Shown here: piece after piece, positions 1 through 8,799 of the stretch
Numbering within the stretch: the stretch's first letter is position 1
Layout of the letters: each line of letters opens with the position of its first letter
Assembly (NCBI RefSeq): GCF_900078385.1
Contig: NZ_FLQR01000009.1
Span: 161,320 to 225,319 of the forward strand
Source: an uncultured Microbacterium sp.
Lineage (GTDB): Bacteria > Actinomycetota > Actinomycetes > Actinomycetales > Microbacteriaceae
DNA length: 64,000 nt
Reading direction: 5' to 3'
Notes under the pieces: model-generated
What the model saw: the letters and a program-made list of their open reading frames with translations, nothing else
The model's database searches: none
What the model was told of the DNA's origin: nothing
Position numbers and translations under genes: made by a program

Positions 1-2
1 CG

Positions 3-1796
3 CTCAAGGTCATGCACAGCCACCTGTCCGACGACACGGTGTTCCAGGGACGGTTCATCCAGGAGGCGCGGGCCGCCGCACGGCTGGCCGACCCGCACGT
101 CGTGAACGTGTTCGATCAGGGCCAGGACGGCGAGATGGCCTACCTCGTCATGGAGTACCTGCCCGGCATCACGATGCGCGAACTGCTGCGCGAGCAGCGG
201 CGCCTGACGATCCCGCAGACGATCACGATCATGGATGCCGTCCTGTCCGGGCTCGCCGCCGCGCACCGCGCCGGGATCGTGCACCGCGACGTCAAGCCCG
301 AGAACGTGCTGCTGGCCGAGGACGGCCGCATCAAGATCGGCGACTTCGGCCTGGCCCGCGCGACGAGCGCGAACACGGCGACGGGCCAGATGCTCCTGGG
401 CACGATCGCGTACCTGGCGCCCGAGCTCGTCACACGCGGCACGGCGGACGCCCGCAGCGACATCTACGCGCTCGGCATCATGCTCTACGAGATGCTCGTG
501 GGCGAGCAGCCGTACAAGGGCGAGCAGCCCATGCAGATCGCCTACCAGCACGCCACCGACTCGGTGCCGCGCCCGAGCGCGAAGAACCCCGGCGTGCCCG
601 AGCAGTTCGACGAGCTGGTCATGTGGGCGACCGAGCGCGAGCCGGACGACCGTCCCGTCGACGCACGGGCGATGCTCGACCGGCTCCGCGAGATCGAGAA
701 GGACCTCGGCGTCTACCCGCAGGTCGTGCGCACCTCCCCCGCCGTCCTCGCCGACGCCGACGGCCTCGACTCCGGCGAACTCACCAAGGTGATGCCCGGC
801 ACCTTCACGGCGCCGACCGTCACGACCGACGAGGACAACGCGACGCGGCTGCGCCGTCGCACACGCCGGAACGCCGCGAAGGGCGTCTGGATCCTGCTCC
901 TCGTGCTCATGCTCGCCGGCACGGCGGGCGGGGTCGGCTGGTGGTTCGGCTCGGGGCCGGGCTCGCTCGTGGCCGTGCCGGACGTCAGCGGCGGCACGTT
1001 CGAGGACGCGCAGGCGGAGCTCGCGGAGTACGGGCTGCTGGCCGTCGAGGGCAGCGACACGAGCCTCGACGTCGATGAGGGCCTCGTCATCCGGTCGGAG
1101 CCCGGCCAGGGTGCGCGTGTGGAGAAGGAGGCGGAGGTCACGGTCGTGGTCTCGGCCGGCCCCGCGTCGCAGACCGTGCCCAAGCTGTCCGGGATGACGC
1201 TCGATCAGGCCACGGAGGCCCTCGCCGGCCTCCGGATGACCGTGACGGACTCGCACCCGCGCTTCACGTCGGCGGCCGAGGGCACCGTGATCGACGCGAC
1301 GCTCACGCCGCGCGACGGCGGCGACGGCGTCGACTGCAAGGACGGCTGCACGGCCCTCGAGGGGTCCGGCGCCGACCTCTACGTCTCACTCGGACCCGTG
1401 CCGGACGTCGTGGGCGACAGCCTCGACACGGCGAAGGAGAAGCTCACGTCCGTCGAGCTCACGCCGGTCGTGACCGAAGCGTTCAGCGACACGGTCGAAG
1501 AGGGCCGCGTCATCAGCATGGGCGGCCGCGACGGCGGCGGGAACTTCCGCCCCGGCGACAAGATCGGCCTCGTGGTGTCGCAGGGCCCGCAGCTGTTCGA
1601 GATCCCCGGCGTCGTCGGCATGACGCGCGACAGCGCGGCGCAGAGCCTGCGGGATGCCGGCTTCGAGGTGAACTACTCCCCGCTCTGGAACGTCTGGCCG
1701 GACGGGCTGACCGAAGTCACGGCGCAGGATCCCGAGGGCGGCGCGTTCCGCCGCGCCGGGACGACGGTCACGATCCAGATCACCGCGACGGGCTGA
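3..1796 (+). CDS. pknL: PASTA-domain Ser/Thr protein kinase, PknL type (5' end outside window)
   Basis: Membrane-anchored eukaryotic-like Ser/Thr kinase. The window opens inside the N-lobe: the first in-frame codons read Leu-Lys-Val, where the Lys fits the ATP-binding lysine of the VAIK motif, so only about the first 40 residues are missing. Numbering from the first visible Met, HRDVKPEN (about 91-98) and GDFG (about 110-113) are intact. One membrane helix (about 292-316) follows a basic juxtamembrane stretch, then four extracellular PASTA repeats. The second repeat has an insert with a Cys pair (CKDGC). The gene is tail-to-tail with aroG, 11 bp apart. The order kinase-aroG-acyltransferase-fadD matches the mycobacterial pknL region, which is why I prefer PknL over PknB. 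Confidence 0.92.
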   Translation, partial: LKVMHSHLSDDTVFQGRFIQEARAAARLADPHVVNVFDQGQDGEMAYLVMEYLPGITMRELLREQRRLTIPQTITIMDAVLSGLAAAHRAGIVHRDVKPENVLLAEDGRIKIGDFGLARATSANTATGQMLLGTIAYLAPELVTRGTADARSDIYALGIMLYEMLVGEQPYKGEQPMQIAYQHATDSVPRPSAKNPGVPEQFDELVMWATEREPDDRPVDARAMLDRLREIEKDLGVYPQVVRTSPAVLADADGLDSGELTKVMPGTFTAPTVTTDEDNATRLRRRTRRNAAKGVWILLLVLMLAGTAGGVGWWFGSGPGSLVAVPDVSGGTFEDAQAELAEYGLLAVEGSDTSLDVDEGLVIRSEPGQGARVEKEAEVTVVVSAGPASQTVPKLSGMTLDQATEALAGLRMTVTDSHPRFTSAAEGTVIDATLTPRDGGDGVDCKDGCTALEGSGADLYVSLGPVPDVVGDSLDTAKEKLTSVELTPVVTEAFSDTVEEGRVISMGGRDGGGNFRPGDKIGLVVSQGPQLFEIPGVVGMTRDSAAQSLRDAGFEVNYSPLWNVWPDGLTEVTAQDPEGGAFRRAGTTVTIQITATG

Positions 1797-1807
1797 CCCG
1801 CTCCGGA

Positions 1808-3145
1808 TCAGCGCTTCTCGAGCTCCTCGGCGACGAGGAAGGCGAGCTCGAGGCTCTGCATGTGGTTCAGACGCGGGTCGCAGAGGCTCTCGTAGCGGGT
1901 CGCGAGGGTGGCCTCGTCGATCATCTCCGAGCCGCCCAGGCACTCCGTCACGTCGTCGCCGGTGAGCTCGACGTGGATGCCGCCCGCGAAGGTCCCGACG
2001 GCGCGGTGCGCCTCGAAGAACCCGCGGACCTCGTCCACGACGTCGTCGAAGCGGCGGGTCTTGTAGCCGGTCGGCGTCGTGATGCCGTTGCCGTGCATCG
2101 GGTCGGTGACCCACAGGGGCGTCGCGCCGGAGTCCTTGACGGCCTGCAGGAGCGGCGGCAGGGCGTCGCGGATCTTGCCCGCGCCCATGCGCGTGATGAA
2201 CGTGAGGCGGCCGGGCTCGCGGTCCGGGTCGAGCTTGTCGATGAGCGCCAGCGCCGTCTCCGGCGAGGTCGTCGGGCCCAGCTTGACGCCGATGGGGTTG
2301 CGGATCTTGGAGAAGTAGTCGACGTGCGCCCCGTCGAGCTCGCGGGTGCGCTCCCCGATCCACACGAAGTGGGCCGACGTGTTGTACGGCGTGCCGGTGC
2401 GCGAGTCGATGCGCGTCATGGGCCGCTCGTAGTCCATCAGGAGGCCCTCGTGGCCGGTGTAGAACTCGACGCGGCGGAGCTCGTCGAAGTTCGCGCCCGC
2501 GGCCTCCATGAACTTGATGGCGCGGTCGATCTCGCCGGCGAGGCCCTCGTAGCGCTCGTTCGCCGGGTTCTCCGCGAAGCCGCGGTTCCAGCTGTGCACC
2601 TCGCGGAGGTCGGCGAAGCCACCCTGCGTGAAGGCGCGGATGAGGTTCAGCGTCGAGGCGGCCGTGTGGTACCCCTTCAGCAGACGCTGCGGGTCGGCGG
2701 CGCGGGAGGCCTCGGTGAAGTCGTAGCCGTTGACGATGTCGCCGCGGTAGGCCGGCAGCGTGACCTCGCCGCGGGTCTCGTTGTCGCTCGAGCGGGGCTT
2801 GGCGAACTGCCCGGCCATGCGCCCCATCTTGACGATGGGCATCGAGGCGCCGTAGGTGAGGACCACGGCCATCTGCAGCACCGTCTTGATGCGGTTGCGG
2901 ATCTGCTCGGCGGTGGCCCCCGCGAACGTCTCGGCACAGTCGCCGCCCTGCAGCAGGAACGCCTGTCCGCTCGCCGCGCGCGCCAGGCGCTCGCGCAGGA
3001 GGTCGACCTCACCGGCGAAGACGAGCGGCGGCAGCGTGGAGATCTCGGCCGACACGGCGGCGACGGCATCCAGGTCGCCCCACAACGGCTGCTGCTTGAT
3101 CGGGAGCGTGCGCCAGCGGTCGAGATCGTCGTGCGGGGAGGGCAT
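1808..3145 (-). CDS. aroG: 3-deoxy-7-phosphoheptulonate synthase, class II
   Basis: First enzyme of the shikimate pathway: condenses phosphoenolpyruvate with erythrose 4-phosphate to DAHP in the cytosol. The 445-residue protein is the usual length for the plant/actinobacterial class II family. Family signatures are LQGGDCAE near residue 85, KMGRMAGQFAKPRS near 107-120, the YFSKIRNPIGVKLGP block and WVTDPMHGN with a metal-binding His. The start (MPSPHDDLDRW) gives the expected N-terminus. It is the last gene of a minus-strand run with glucokinase and PlsC. Confidence 0.96.
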   Translation of the reverse strand: MPSPHDDLDRWRTLPIKQQPLWGDLDAVAAVSAEISTLPPLVFAGEVDLLRERLARAASGQAFLLQGGDCAETFAGATAEQIRNRIKTVLQMAVVLTYGASMPIVKMGRMAGQFAKPRSSDNETRGEVTLPAYRGDIVNGYDFTEASRAADPQRLLKGYHTAASTLNLIRAFTQGGFADLREVHSWNRGFAENPANERYEGLAGEIDRAIKFMEAAGANFDELRRVEFYTGHEGLLMDYERPMTRIDSRTGTPYNTSAHFVWIGERTRELDGAHVDYFSKIRNPIGVKLGPTTSPETALALIDKLDPDREPGRLTFITRMGAGKIRDALPPLLQAVKDSGATPLWVTDPMHGNGITTPTGYKTRRFDDVVDEVRGFFEAHRAVGTFAGGIHVELTGDDVTECLGGSEMIDEATLATRYESLCDPRLNHMQSLELAFLVAEELEKR

Positions 3146-3186
3146 TCGGCCAGTCTAGCGGCGCGGAATGGCCCCTCCGGCCGATG

Positions 3187-3870
3187 CTACGCGGGCGGGC
3201 GGCGGTCCTTCACGCTCGAGGCGTAGACGTCGTCGTACTCCTGCTCGCCGAGCCGCTGCAGCGCCACCATGATCTCGTCCGTGACCGAGCGCAGGACGAA
3301 CCGGTCGCCCTCCATCCCCTGGAAGCGGGAGAAGTCCAGCGGCTCGCCGATGACGATGCCGACGCGGCCGATACGCGGTATCGTGCGGCCGATCGGCATG
3401 ATCGCGCCGGTGTCGACCATGACGACGGGGACCACGGGGACGTGCGCCTCGAGCGCCATCCGGGCGAGGCCCGTGCGACCGCGGTAGAGCCGGCCGTCGG
3501 GGCTGCGCGTCCCCTCCGGGTAGATGCCGAGCAGGTCGCCGCGGCCGAGGACCTGCAGGCCGGTGTTCAGCGACGCCTCGGAGGCCTTCCCGCCCCCGCG
3601 GTCGATGGGGATCTGGCCGGTCGCCTTCATGAACATCCGGGTGGACCAGCCTTTGACACCCTTCCCCGTGAAGTAGTCGCTCTTCGCGAGGAAGGACATC
3701 GGGCGGTCGATCATGAGCGGGAGGAAGATCGAGTCGCTCACCGACAGGTGGTTGCTCGCGAGGATGGCGGCGCCGGATGCCGGGATGTTGTTGCGGCCCA
3801 CGATCCATGGCCGGAAGATCGCCTTCACGATCGGTCCGATGACCACGTACTTCATGAACCAGTAGAACAC
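3187..3870 (-). CDS. 1-acyl-sn-glycerol-3-phosphate acyltransferase family (PlsC-like)
   Basis: Membrane-associated acyltransferase that would place an acyl chain on lysophosphatidic acid or a related glycerolipid. The 227 residues carry the HX4D motif (NHLSVSD, His near 41) and the acceptor-binding block YPEGTRSPDG (near 118-127), with a hydrophobic N-terminus. It starts 3 bp after the glucokinase stop and is followed 41 bp later by aroG, so the three are probably one transcript. The Mycobacterium homologue sits in the same position between aroG and fadD15. The exact lipid acceptor cannot be read from the sequence. Confidence 0.9.
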   Translation of the reverse strand: MFYWFMKYVVIGPIVKAIFRPWIVGRNNIPASGAAILASNHLSVSDSIFLPLMIDRPMSFLAKSDYFTGKGVKGWSTRMFMKATGQIPIDRGGGKASEASLNTGLQVLGRGDLLGIYPEGTRSPDGRLYRGRTGLARMALEAHVPVVPVVMVDTGAIMPIGRTIPRIGRVGIVIGEPLDFSRFQGMEGDRFVLRSVTDEIMVALQRLGEQEYDDVYASSVKDRRPPA

Positions 3871-3873
3871 CGC

Positions 3874-4809
3874 TCAGCCCCGGATCCGGGCGAGGTCCGC
3901 GACCCCGATGAGACCCGCGTCGTTGCCGAGGGTCGCGATCGCGAAGGATGCCACGGGGCGGTCGCCGTACCCGGGCAGGGCCGTGGAGTACGCGAGCTGC
4001 ACGGGGTCCAGCAGCCGGTCGCCCAGGCTCGCCACTCCCCCGCCGATGACGAACAGGTCGGGGTCGAGCACGGCCTGGAACCCGCCGCAGGCCTCGCCGA
4101 GCGCGGTCGCCACGCGGCGCAGCGCCTCGAGGGCCCCCGGGTCGTCGGCCATCACGAGCTGGGCGATCGCGGCGCCGTGGAGGTGGCCGTCGGGGTCGCG
4201 CATGGCGGCGAGCGGTTCGCCGATGCCACCGGCGTCGGCGATCTCGTTGGCCTCGCGCTGCAGGGCCCGACCCGACGCATACTGCTCGAGGCATCCGTTC
4301 TGCCCGCACCCGCAGGGACGGCCGCCGCGCAGGAAGCGGATGTGTCCGAGCTCCCCGCCGATGCCGTTGCCGCCGATGAGGAGCGCGCCGTCGATGATGA
4401 CGGCGCCGCCCACGCCCGTGCCCATCGTGAGCATCGTCATGTTGCGGGACCCGCGGCCGGCGCCGAAGCGATACTCGCCCCAGCCGGCCGCGTTCGCGTC
4501 GTTCTCGAGCGTCACGGGGCGGCCGATCCGGGCCTCGAGCTCCGCGCGCAGCGGCTCGTTCGTCCAGTCGATGTTCGGCGCGTGGATGATCACGGAGCGC
4601 GTCGCGTCGATGAAACCCGCCGCGGCGACGCCCACGGCGTGCACGTCGTGCCTCGAGGCCAGCTCCCGCACCATGGCGGCGACGGCGTCCGCGAGCGCGG
4701 CGGGGTCCAGCGGGGTGGGGACGCGCAGCTGCTCGACGATGGTCCCGTCCTCCGCCACGACGCCACCGGCGATCTTGGTTCCGCCGATGTCGATGCCGAC
4801 GTTCAGCAC
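3874..4809 (-). CDS. glk: ROK-family glucokinase
   Basis: Phosphorylates glucose with ATP to glucose 6-phosphate. The 311-residue ROK protein has the N-terminal phosphate-binding motif DIGGTKIAG (residues 6-14), a GTGVGG loop, and the ROK zinc motif with His before CGCGQNGC (near residues 165-180). The GTG at 4809 is chosen because GGGAGG lies just upstream and the protein then begins directly at the first ROK strand; the open frame runs 45 codons further but codes for nothing family-like. First gene of the glk-plsC-aroG unit. Confidence 0.93.
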   Translation of the reverse strand: MLNVGIDIGGTKIAGGVVAEDGTIVEQLRVPTPLDPAALADAVAAMVRELASRHDVHAVGVAAAGFIDATRSVIIHAPNIDWTNEPLRAELEARIGRPVTLENDANAAGWGEYRFGAGRGSRNMTMLTMGTGVGGAVIIDGALLIGGNGIGGELGHIRFLRGGRPCGCGQNGCLEQYASGRALQREANEIADAGGIGEPLAAMRDPDGHLHGAAIAQLVMADDPGALEALRRVATALGEACGGFQAVLDPDLFVIGGGVASLGDRLLDPVQLAYSTALPGYGDRPVASFAIATLGNDAGLIGVADLARIRG

Positions 4810-5023
4810 ACGTCTCCCTCCCGCTCGCGCGCTCCGCGCGGCATCCGTGAATTCTAGTGGGCGCGCTCCCGCCTTCGCAGGCGCGCCGGCCGTGCCGAGG
4901 AAGGCCTGAGTCGGGGTTTCACAATTGATGAACCTGGGTCTCACAGGTGGGGGCGTATGGGCGACTAGACTCGTGCGGACCCGTCACATCCGACGCCACC
5001 CGGTACCGAAGGAGTTGCCGCCC

Positions 5024-6859
5024 ATGAGCGCCGTCCAGTTCGAAGTCCCTGCCATCGTCCCCGCGGACCCGCAGGCGAACGTCGCCGATCTTCTCGTCGA
5101 GCGCGTCAAGGCGACGCCCTCGCTCGCCCTCTTCTCCGTCCCCGAGGGCGACGGCTGGCGCGACATCACCGCCGCCGAGTTCGAGCGCGAAGTCATCGCA
5201 CTCGCCAAGGGCATCGCGGCCTCCGGCATCCAGCCGGGCGACAAGGTCGGCTTCATCGCCCGGACGACCTACCACTGGACCGTGGTCGACTTCGCCCTGT
5301 TCTATGCCGGTGCCGTCATGGTCCCGATCTACGAGACCAGCTCCGCGGCGCAGGTCAGCTGGATCCTCTCCGACTCCGGCGCCGTCGCCGTCATCGCGGA
5401 GTCGACCGAGCACGCCACCCGCATCGCCGAGATCCGCACCGAGGTGCCGCTCATCCGCGAGGTGTGGGTCATGGACGAGGGCCACCTCGACACGCTGCGC
5501 GCCACGGGCGTGGACGTGACCGACGAGGAGATCGCGCGCCGCCGCGGCATCGCCGTCGGCAGCGACATCGCGACCCTCATCTACACGTCCGGCTCCACGG
5601 GACGCCCGAAGGGCTGCGTCCTGACCCACAGCAACTTCGTCGAGCTGTGCCGCAACTCCGCCAGGGCGCTGCACGAGGTCGTGTCGGTGCCCGGTGCCTC
5701 GACGCTACTGTTCATCACGACCGCGCACGTGTTCGCCCGCTTCATCTCGATCCTCGACATCCACGCGGGTGTGAAGACCGGCCACCAGCCCGACACGAAG
5801 CAGCTGCTGCCCGCGCTCGGCTCCTTCCAGCCGACGTTCCTCCTCGCGGTCCCCCGCGTGTTCGAGAAGGTCTACAACTCCGCCGAACAGAAGGCCGAGG
5901 CCGGCGGCAAGGGCAAGATCTTCCGCGCCGCGGCGCACACCGCCATCGAGCACTCGCGTCTCCAACAGGAGGGCAAGAAGGTGCCGCTGCTGGAGAGGAT
6001 CAAGTTCGCGCTGTTCGACCGGCTCGTCTACAGCAAGCTGCGCACCGCCATGGGCGGGCGCGTCACATACGCCGTCTCGGGCTCGGCGCCGCTGGGCCCG
6101 CGCCTCGGCCACTTCTTCCACAGCCTGGGCGTCGTGATCCTCGAGGGCTACGGCCTGACCGAGACGACGGCTCCGGCGACGGTGAACCTCGCGACGAAGT
6201 CGAAGATCGGCACCGTCGGACCCGTGCTCCCCGGCGTCGGGGTTCGCCTCGGCGAGGACGGCGAGATCGAGGTGCGCGGCATCAACGTCTTCAAGGAGTA
6301 CTGGCGCAACCCGGAGGCGACCGCCGAGGCGTTCGACGAGGGCTGGTTCAAGACCGGTGACGTGGGCGCGTTCGACGAGGAGGGCTTCCTCACGATCACA
6401 GGCCGCAAGAAGGAGATCCTCGTCACGGCCGGTGGCAAGAACGTCGCCCCCGCCGCGCTGGAGGACCCGATCCGGGCCAACCCGATCGTCGGGCAGGTCG
6501 TCGTCGTCGGCGACCAGAAGCCGTTCATCGGCGCGCTCGTCACCCTCGACTCCGAGATGCTGCCGACCTGGCTCGCGAACAACGGCCTCGACAAGGACAT
6601 GTCGCTGACGGATGCCGCGAAGGACCCGAAGGTGCGCGCGGAGGTCCAGCGCGCCATCGACATCGCGAACAAGAACGTCTCGCGCGCCGAGTCGATCCGC
6701 AAGTTTGCGATCCTCGACACGGAGTGGACGGAGGCCAGCGGCCACCTGACACCCAAGATGAGCATCAAGCGCAACGTCATCATGTCGGACTTCGCGCACG
6801 AGGTCGAAGAACTCTACGCCGTGCCCGTCACGACGACGAACGTCGCGCTCGGCGGCTGA
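5024..6859 (+). CDS. long-chain fatty acid--CoA ligase (AMP-forming, FadD15-like)
   Basis: Activates fatty acids to acyl-CoA through an acyl-adenylate. The 611-residue protein has the AMP-binding P-loop YTSGSTGRPKG (near 185-195), the adenine motif GYGLTETT (near 375), GWFKTGD, and the C-terminal GRKKEILVTAGGKNVAP hinge with its lysine. The start at 5024 is preceded by AAGGAG at good spacing; the frame opens earlier without a ribosome site. Divergent from glk across 214 bp. Its stop codon directly abuts the stop of the convergent deformylase gene, so there is no intergenic base between them. Confidence 0.93.
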   Translation: MSAVQFEVPAIVPADPQANVADLLVERVKATPSLALFSVPEGDGWRDITAAEFEREVIALAKGIAASGIQPGDKVGFIARTTYHWTVVDFALFYAGAVMVPIYETSSAAQVSWILSDSGAVAVIAESTEHATRIAEIRTEVPLIREVWVMDEGHLDTLRATGVDVTDEEIARRRGIAVGSDIATLIYTSGSTGRPKGCVLTHSNFVELCRNSARALHEVVSVPGASTLLFITTAHVFARFISILDIHAGVKTGHQPDTKQLLPALGSFQPTFLLAVPRVFEKVYNSAEQKAEAGGKGKIFRAAAHTAIEHSRLQQEGKKVPLLERIKFALFDRLVYSKLRTAMGGRVTYAVSGSAPLGPRLGHFFHSLGVVILEGYGLTETTAPATVNLATKSKIGTVGPVLPGVGVRLGEDGEIEVRGINVFKEYWRNPEATAEAFDEGWFKTGDVGAFDEEGFLTITGRKKEILVTAGGKNVAPAALEDPIRANPIVGQVVVVGDQKPFIGALVTLDSEMLPTWLANNGLDKDMSLTDAAKDPKVRAEVQRAIDIANKNVSRAESIRKFAILDTEWTEASGHLTPKMSIKRNVIMSDFAHEVEELYAVPVTTTNVALGG

Positions 6860-7348
6860 TCAGAACCAGCTGGATTCGCGGATCTCGCGCATCGCCTGGC
6901 GGCGGGTCTCCGGCGGAAGCCGGTCGAGGTAGAGCCTGCCGTCCAGGTGATCGCACTCGTGCTGCAGGGCCTGGGCGAGAAGGCCCTCGCCCTCCAGCAC
7001 GATCTCGTTGCCGTCGACGTCGATGCCGGTGACCTTCGCGTGCGGGTGGCGGATCGCATCGTGCCACAGCCCGGGAACCGACAGGCATCCCTCGCCGACG
7101 GGCTCCGGCTCGCCGGACACCTCGAGCACCGGGTTGAGCACGTAGCCGATGTCGCCGTCGATGTTGTAGCTGAACGCGCGCACGCCGACGCCGATCTGCG
7201 GTGCCGCGACGCCGGCGCGGCCGGCGGGCTCGACCGAGTCGAGCAGGTCGCGGACGAGGGCGCGGATGCCGTCGTCGACGACGTCCACGGGCGCGCTGGG
7301 CGTGCGGAGGACCGGGTCGCCGAACAGGCGGATGGGACGGACGGCCAT
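6860..7348 (-). CDS. def: peptide deformylase
   Basis: Removes the formyl group from the initiator Met of new proteins. The 162-residue protein has all three metalloenzyme motifs: GVAAPQIGV (46-54, with Pro where many family members have Leu or another residue), EGCLSVP (metal ligand Cys88) and HECDH (130-134, two His ligands and catalytic Glu). The ATG overlaps the upstream ATPase stop as TGATG, so translation is probably coupled. The first motif variant and the small size suggest a type I/III actinobacterial deformylase. Confidence 0.95.
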   Translation of the reverse strand: MAVRPIRLFGDPVLRTPSAPVDVVDDGIRALVRDLLDSVEPAGRAGVAAPQIGVGVRAFSYNIDGDIGYVLNPVLEVSGEPEPVGEGCLSVPGLWHDAIRHPHAKVTGIDVDGNEIVLEGEGLLAQALQHECDHLDGRLYLDRLPPETRRQAMREIRESSWF

Positions 7349-8751
7349 CAGGCGACGGCGGTCAGGGCGCGCAGGCCCTCCACGACGGCGGCGGCGAGCC
7401 GACGCGCGGCCAGGCGCGTCTCGGGCCTGAGCTCGCGGAAGCTGACGGCGCTGCCGGCGGCGATGTGCGGGTCGTACGGGACACGCACGACGGTGCGCAC
7501 GCGGCTGCGGAAGTGCGACTCCAGCTCGGCGGCGCGCACGAGCGGGGTGCCCGGGCGCGAGGTGTTGAGGACGACGACAGCGCCGCGCACCTGCTCGGCG
7601 AAGCCGTTCGTCTCGAGCCACGTGAGCGTCTCGGAGGCGAGGCGCGCCTCGTCGACGCTCATGCCGGCGACGACGACGAGCTGGTCGGCGAGCTCGAGGG
7701 TCGCTTCCATGACGGAGTGGACGATGCCGGTGCCGGTATCGGTCAGGACGATGGAGTAATAGTGCGCGGCCACCGCGGCGACGTCGTGGTAGTCACGGTC
7801 GTTGAAGGCCTCGGAGACGCGCGGGTCGGCGTCGGAGGCGAGCACGTCGAGGCGCGTCTCGTCGCGGGCGACGACGGCCGAGAGGTCGTTGAAGCCGACG
7901 ACCTCGCCGCGCATGCGGACGAGGTCACGGACCGTCTTGCCGCCCGTGCTGCCGACGCGCTCGGCGAGCGTGCCCCGGTCGGGGTTGGCATCCACCGCGA
8001 TGACGCGGTCGTCGCGGGCGTCGGCCAGCGCCATCCCGAGCAGCGTCGTGACGGTCGTCTTGCCGACACCGCCCTTGCGGGAGAGGACCGGCACGAACTT
8101 CGCGCCGCCGGACAGGGGCGCCGCGATGCGACGATCCATCTCCTTGCGGGCGCGGGCGCGCTTGCTGTCGCCGAGGTTGAGGCGGTGGCCCGACACCGTG
8201 TACAGGAGGTGCTGCCACATGCCCTCGGGCTCGGGGCGCACGATGTGCGCCGGGTCGAGGAGGCGGTCGGCGGTGAGCAGGTCGGAGGTCTCCCGGCTCC
8301 CCTCGAAGTCGTCGAGGCGTCGGGACTGCAGCGAGACGTCGGCGGCGCGCGGGTGGCGCAGCCGCTCGACGGCGTGCCTCGCGTCGTCGTCGGGGTGGTG
8401 CGCCTCGCGGCGCGTCGAGGGCTGCGGTCCCGTGACGGCCGGCACGATCACGGCGTCCTCGATGTCGGCGTCGTCGATACCAGAGTCCTCGGGCTGCTCA
8501 CCCTGCTCGGCCTCGTCGGTGCTCTCGGCGGCGGCGGCGGCCTCGATGTGCTCGAGGACCTCCGCGCGGTCGTCGTCGACCACGTCGTCGTCGATGTCGT
8601 CGTCGTCGTGGGCGTAGGTCGGCAGCGCCACCTCGACCTGCGCGGTGGCGCCGTCGATGATGCCGATGCCGGTCGTGTCGATGCTGCCGGTGCTGCTGAG
8701 GACGCCGTTCTCGGGATCGTCGGGCGTCTGGTTGTTGCGGTCAGGCGTCAC
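7348..8751 (-). CDS. MinD/ParA-like P-loop ATPase with long acidic N-terminus
   Basis: 467 residues. The first about 110 are low-complexity and very acidic (runs of Asp/Glu), then about 90 residues of charged linker, then a MinD/ParA fold with the deviant Walker A SRKGGVGKTT near residues 225-234 and a switch/Walker B region ILTDTG. This architecture resembles the MinD-like ATPases (EspI-like) found in actinobacterial secretion and cell-envelope loci, but no secretion genes lie here. Coupled to def by TGATG. The partner and location of action are unknown; membrane or partner recruitment through the acidic tail is inference. Confidence 0.85.
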   Translation of the reverse strand: MTPDRNNQTPDDPENGVLSSTGSIDTTGIGIIDGATAQVEVALPTYAHDDDDIDDDVVDDDRAEVLEHIEAAAAAESTDEAEQGEQPEDSGIDDADIEDAVIVPAVTGPQPSTRREAHHPDDDARHAVERLRHPRAADVSLQSRRLDDFEGSRETSDLLTADRLLDPAHIVRPEPEGMWQHLLYTVSGHRLNLGDSKRARARKEMDRRIAAPLSGGAKFVPVLSRKGGVGKTTVTTLLGMALADARDDRVIAVDANPDRGTLAERVGSTGGKTVRDLVRMRGEVVGFNDLSAVVARDETRLDVLASDADPRVSEAFNDRDYHDVAAVAAHYYSIVLTDTGTGIVHSVMEATLELADQLVVVAGMSVDEARLASETLTWLETNGFAEQVRGAVVVLNTSRPGTPLVRAAELESHFRSRVRTVVRVPYDPHIAAGSAVSFRELRPETRLAARRLAAAVVEGLRALTAVA

Positions 8752-8799
8752 TGCTGTTCACTCCACGTCGCTGTCGGGCGGTCCGCCCGACGTTCCAGA

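Noticed and set aside
1862..3226. 454-codon open frame on the plus strand opposite aroG
   Set aside because: It is the mirror of a high-GC gene: Arg/Val/Asp-rich low-complexity translation, no domain, and fully overlapped by an unmistakable DAHP synthase.
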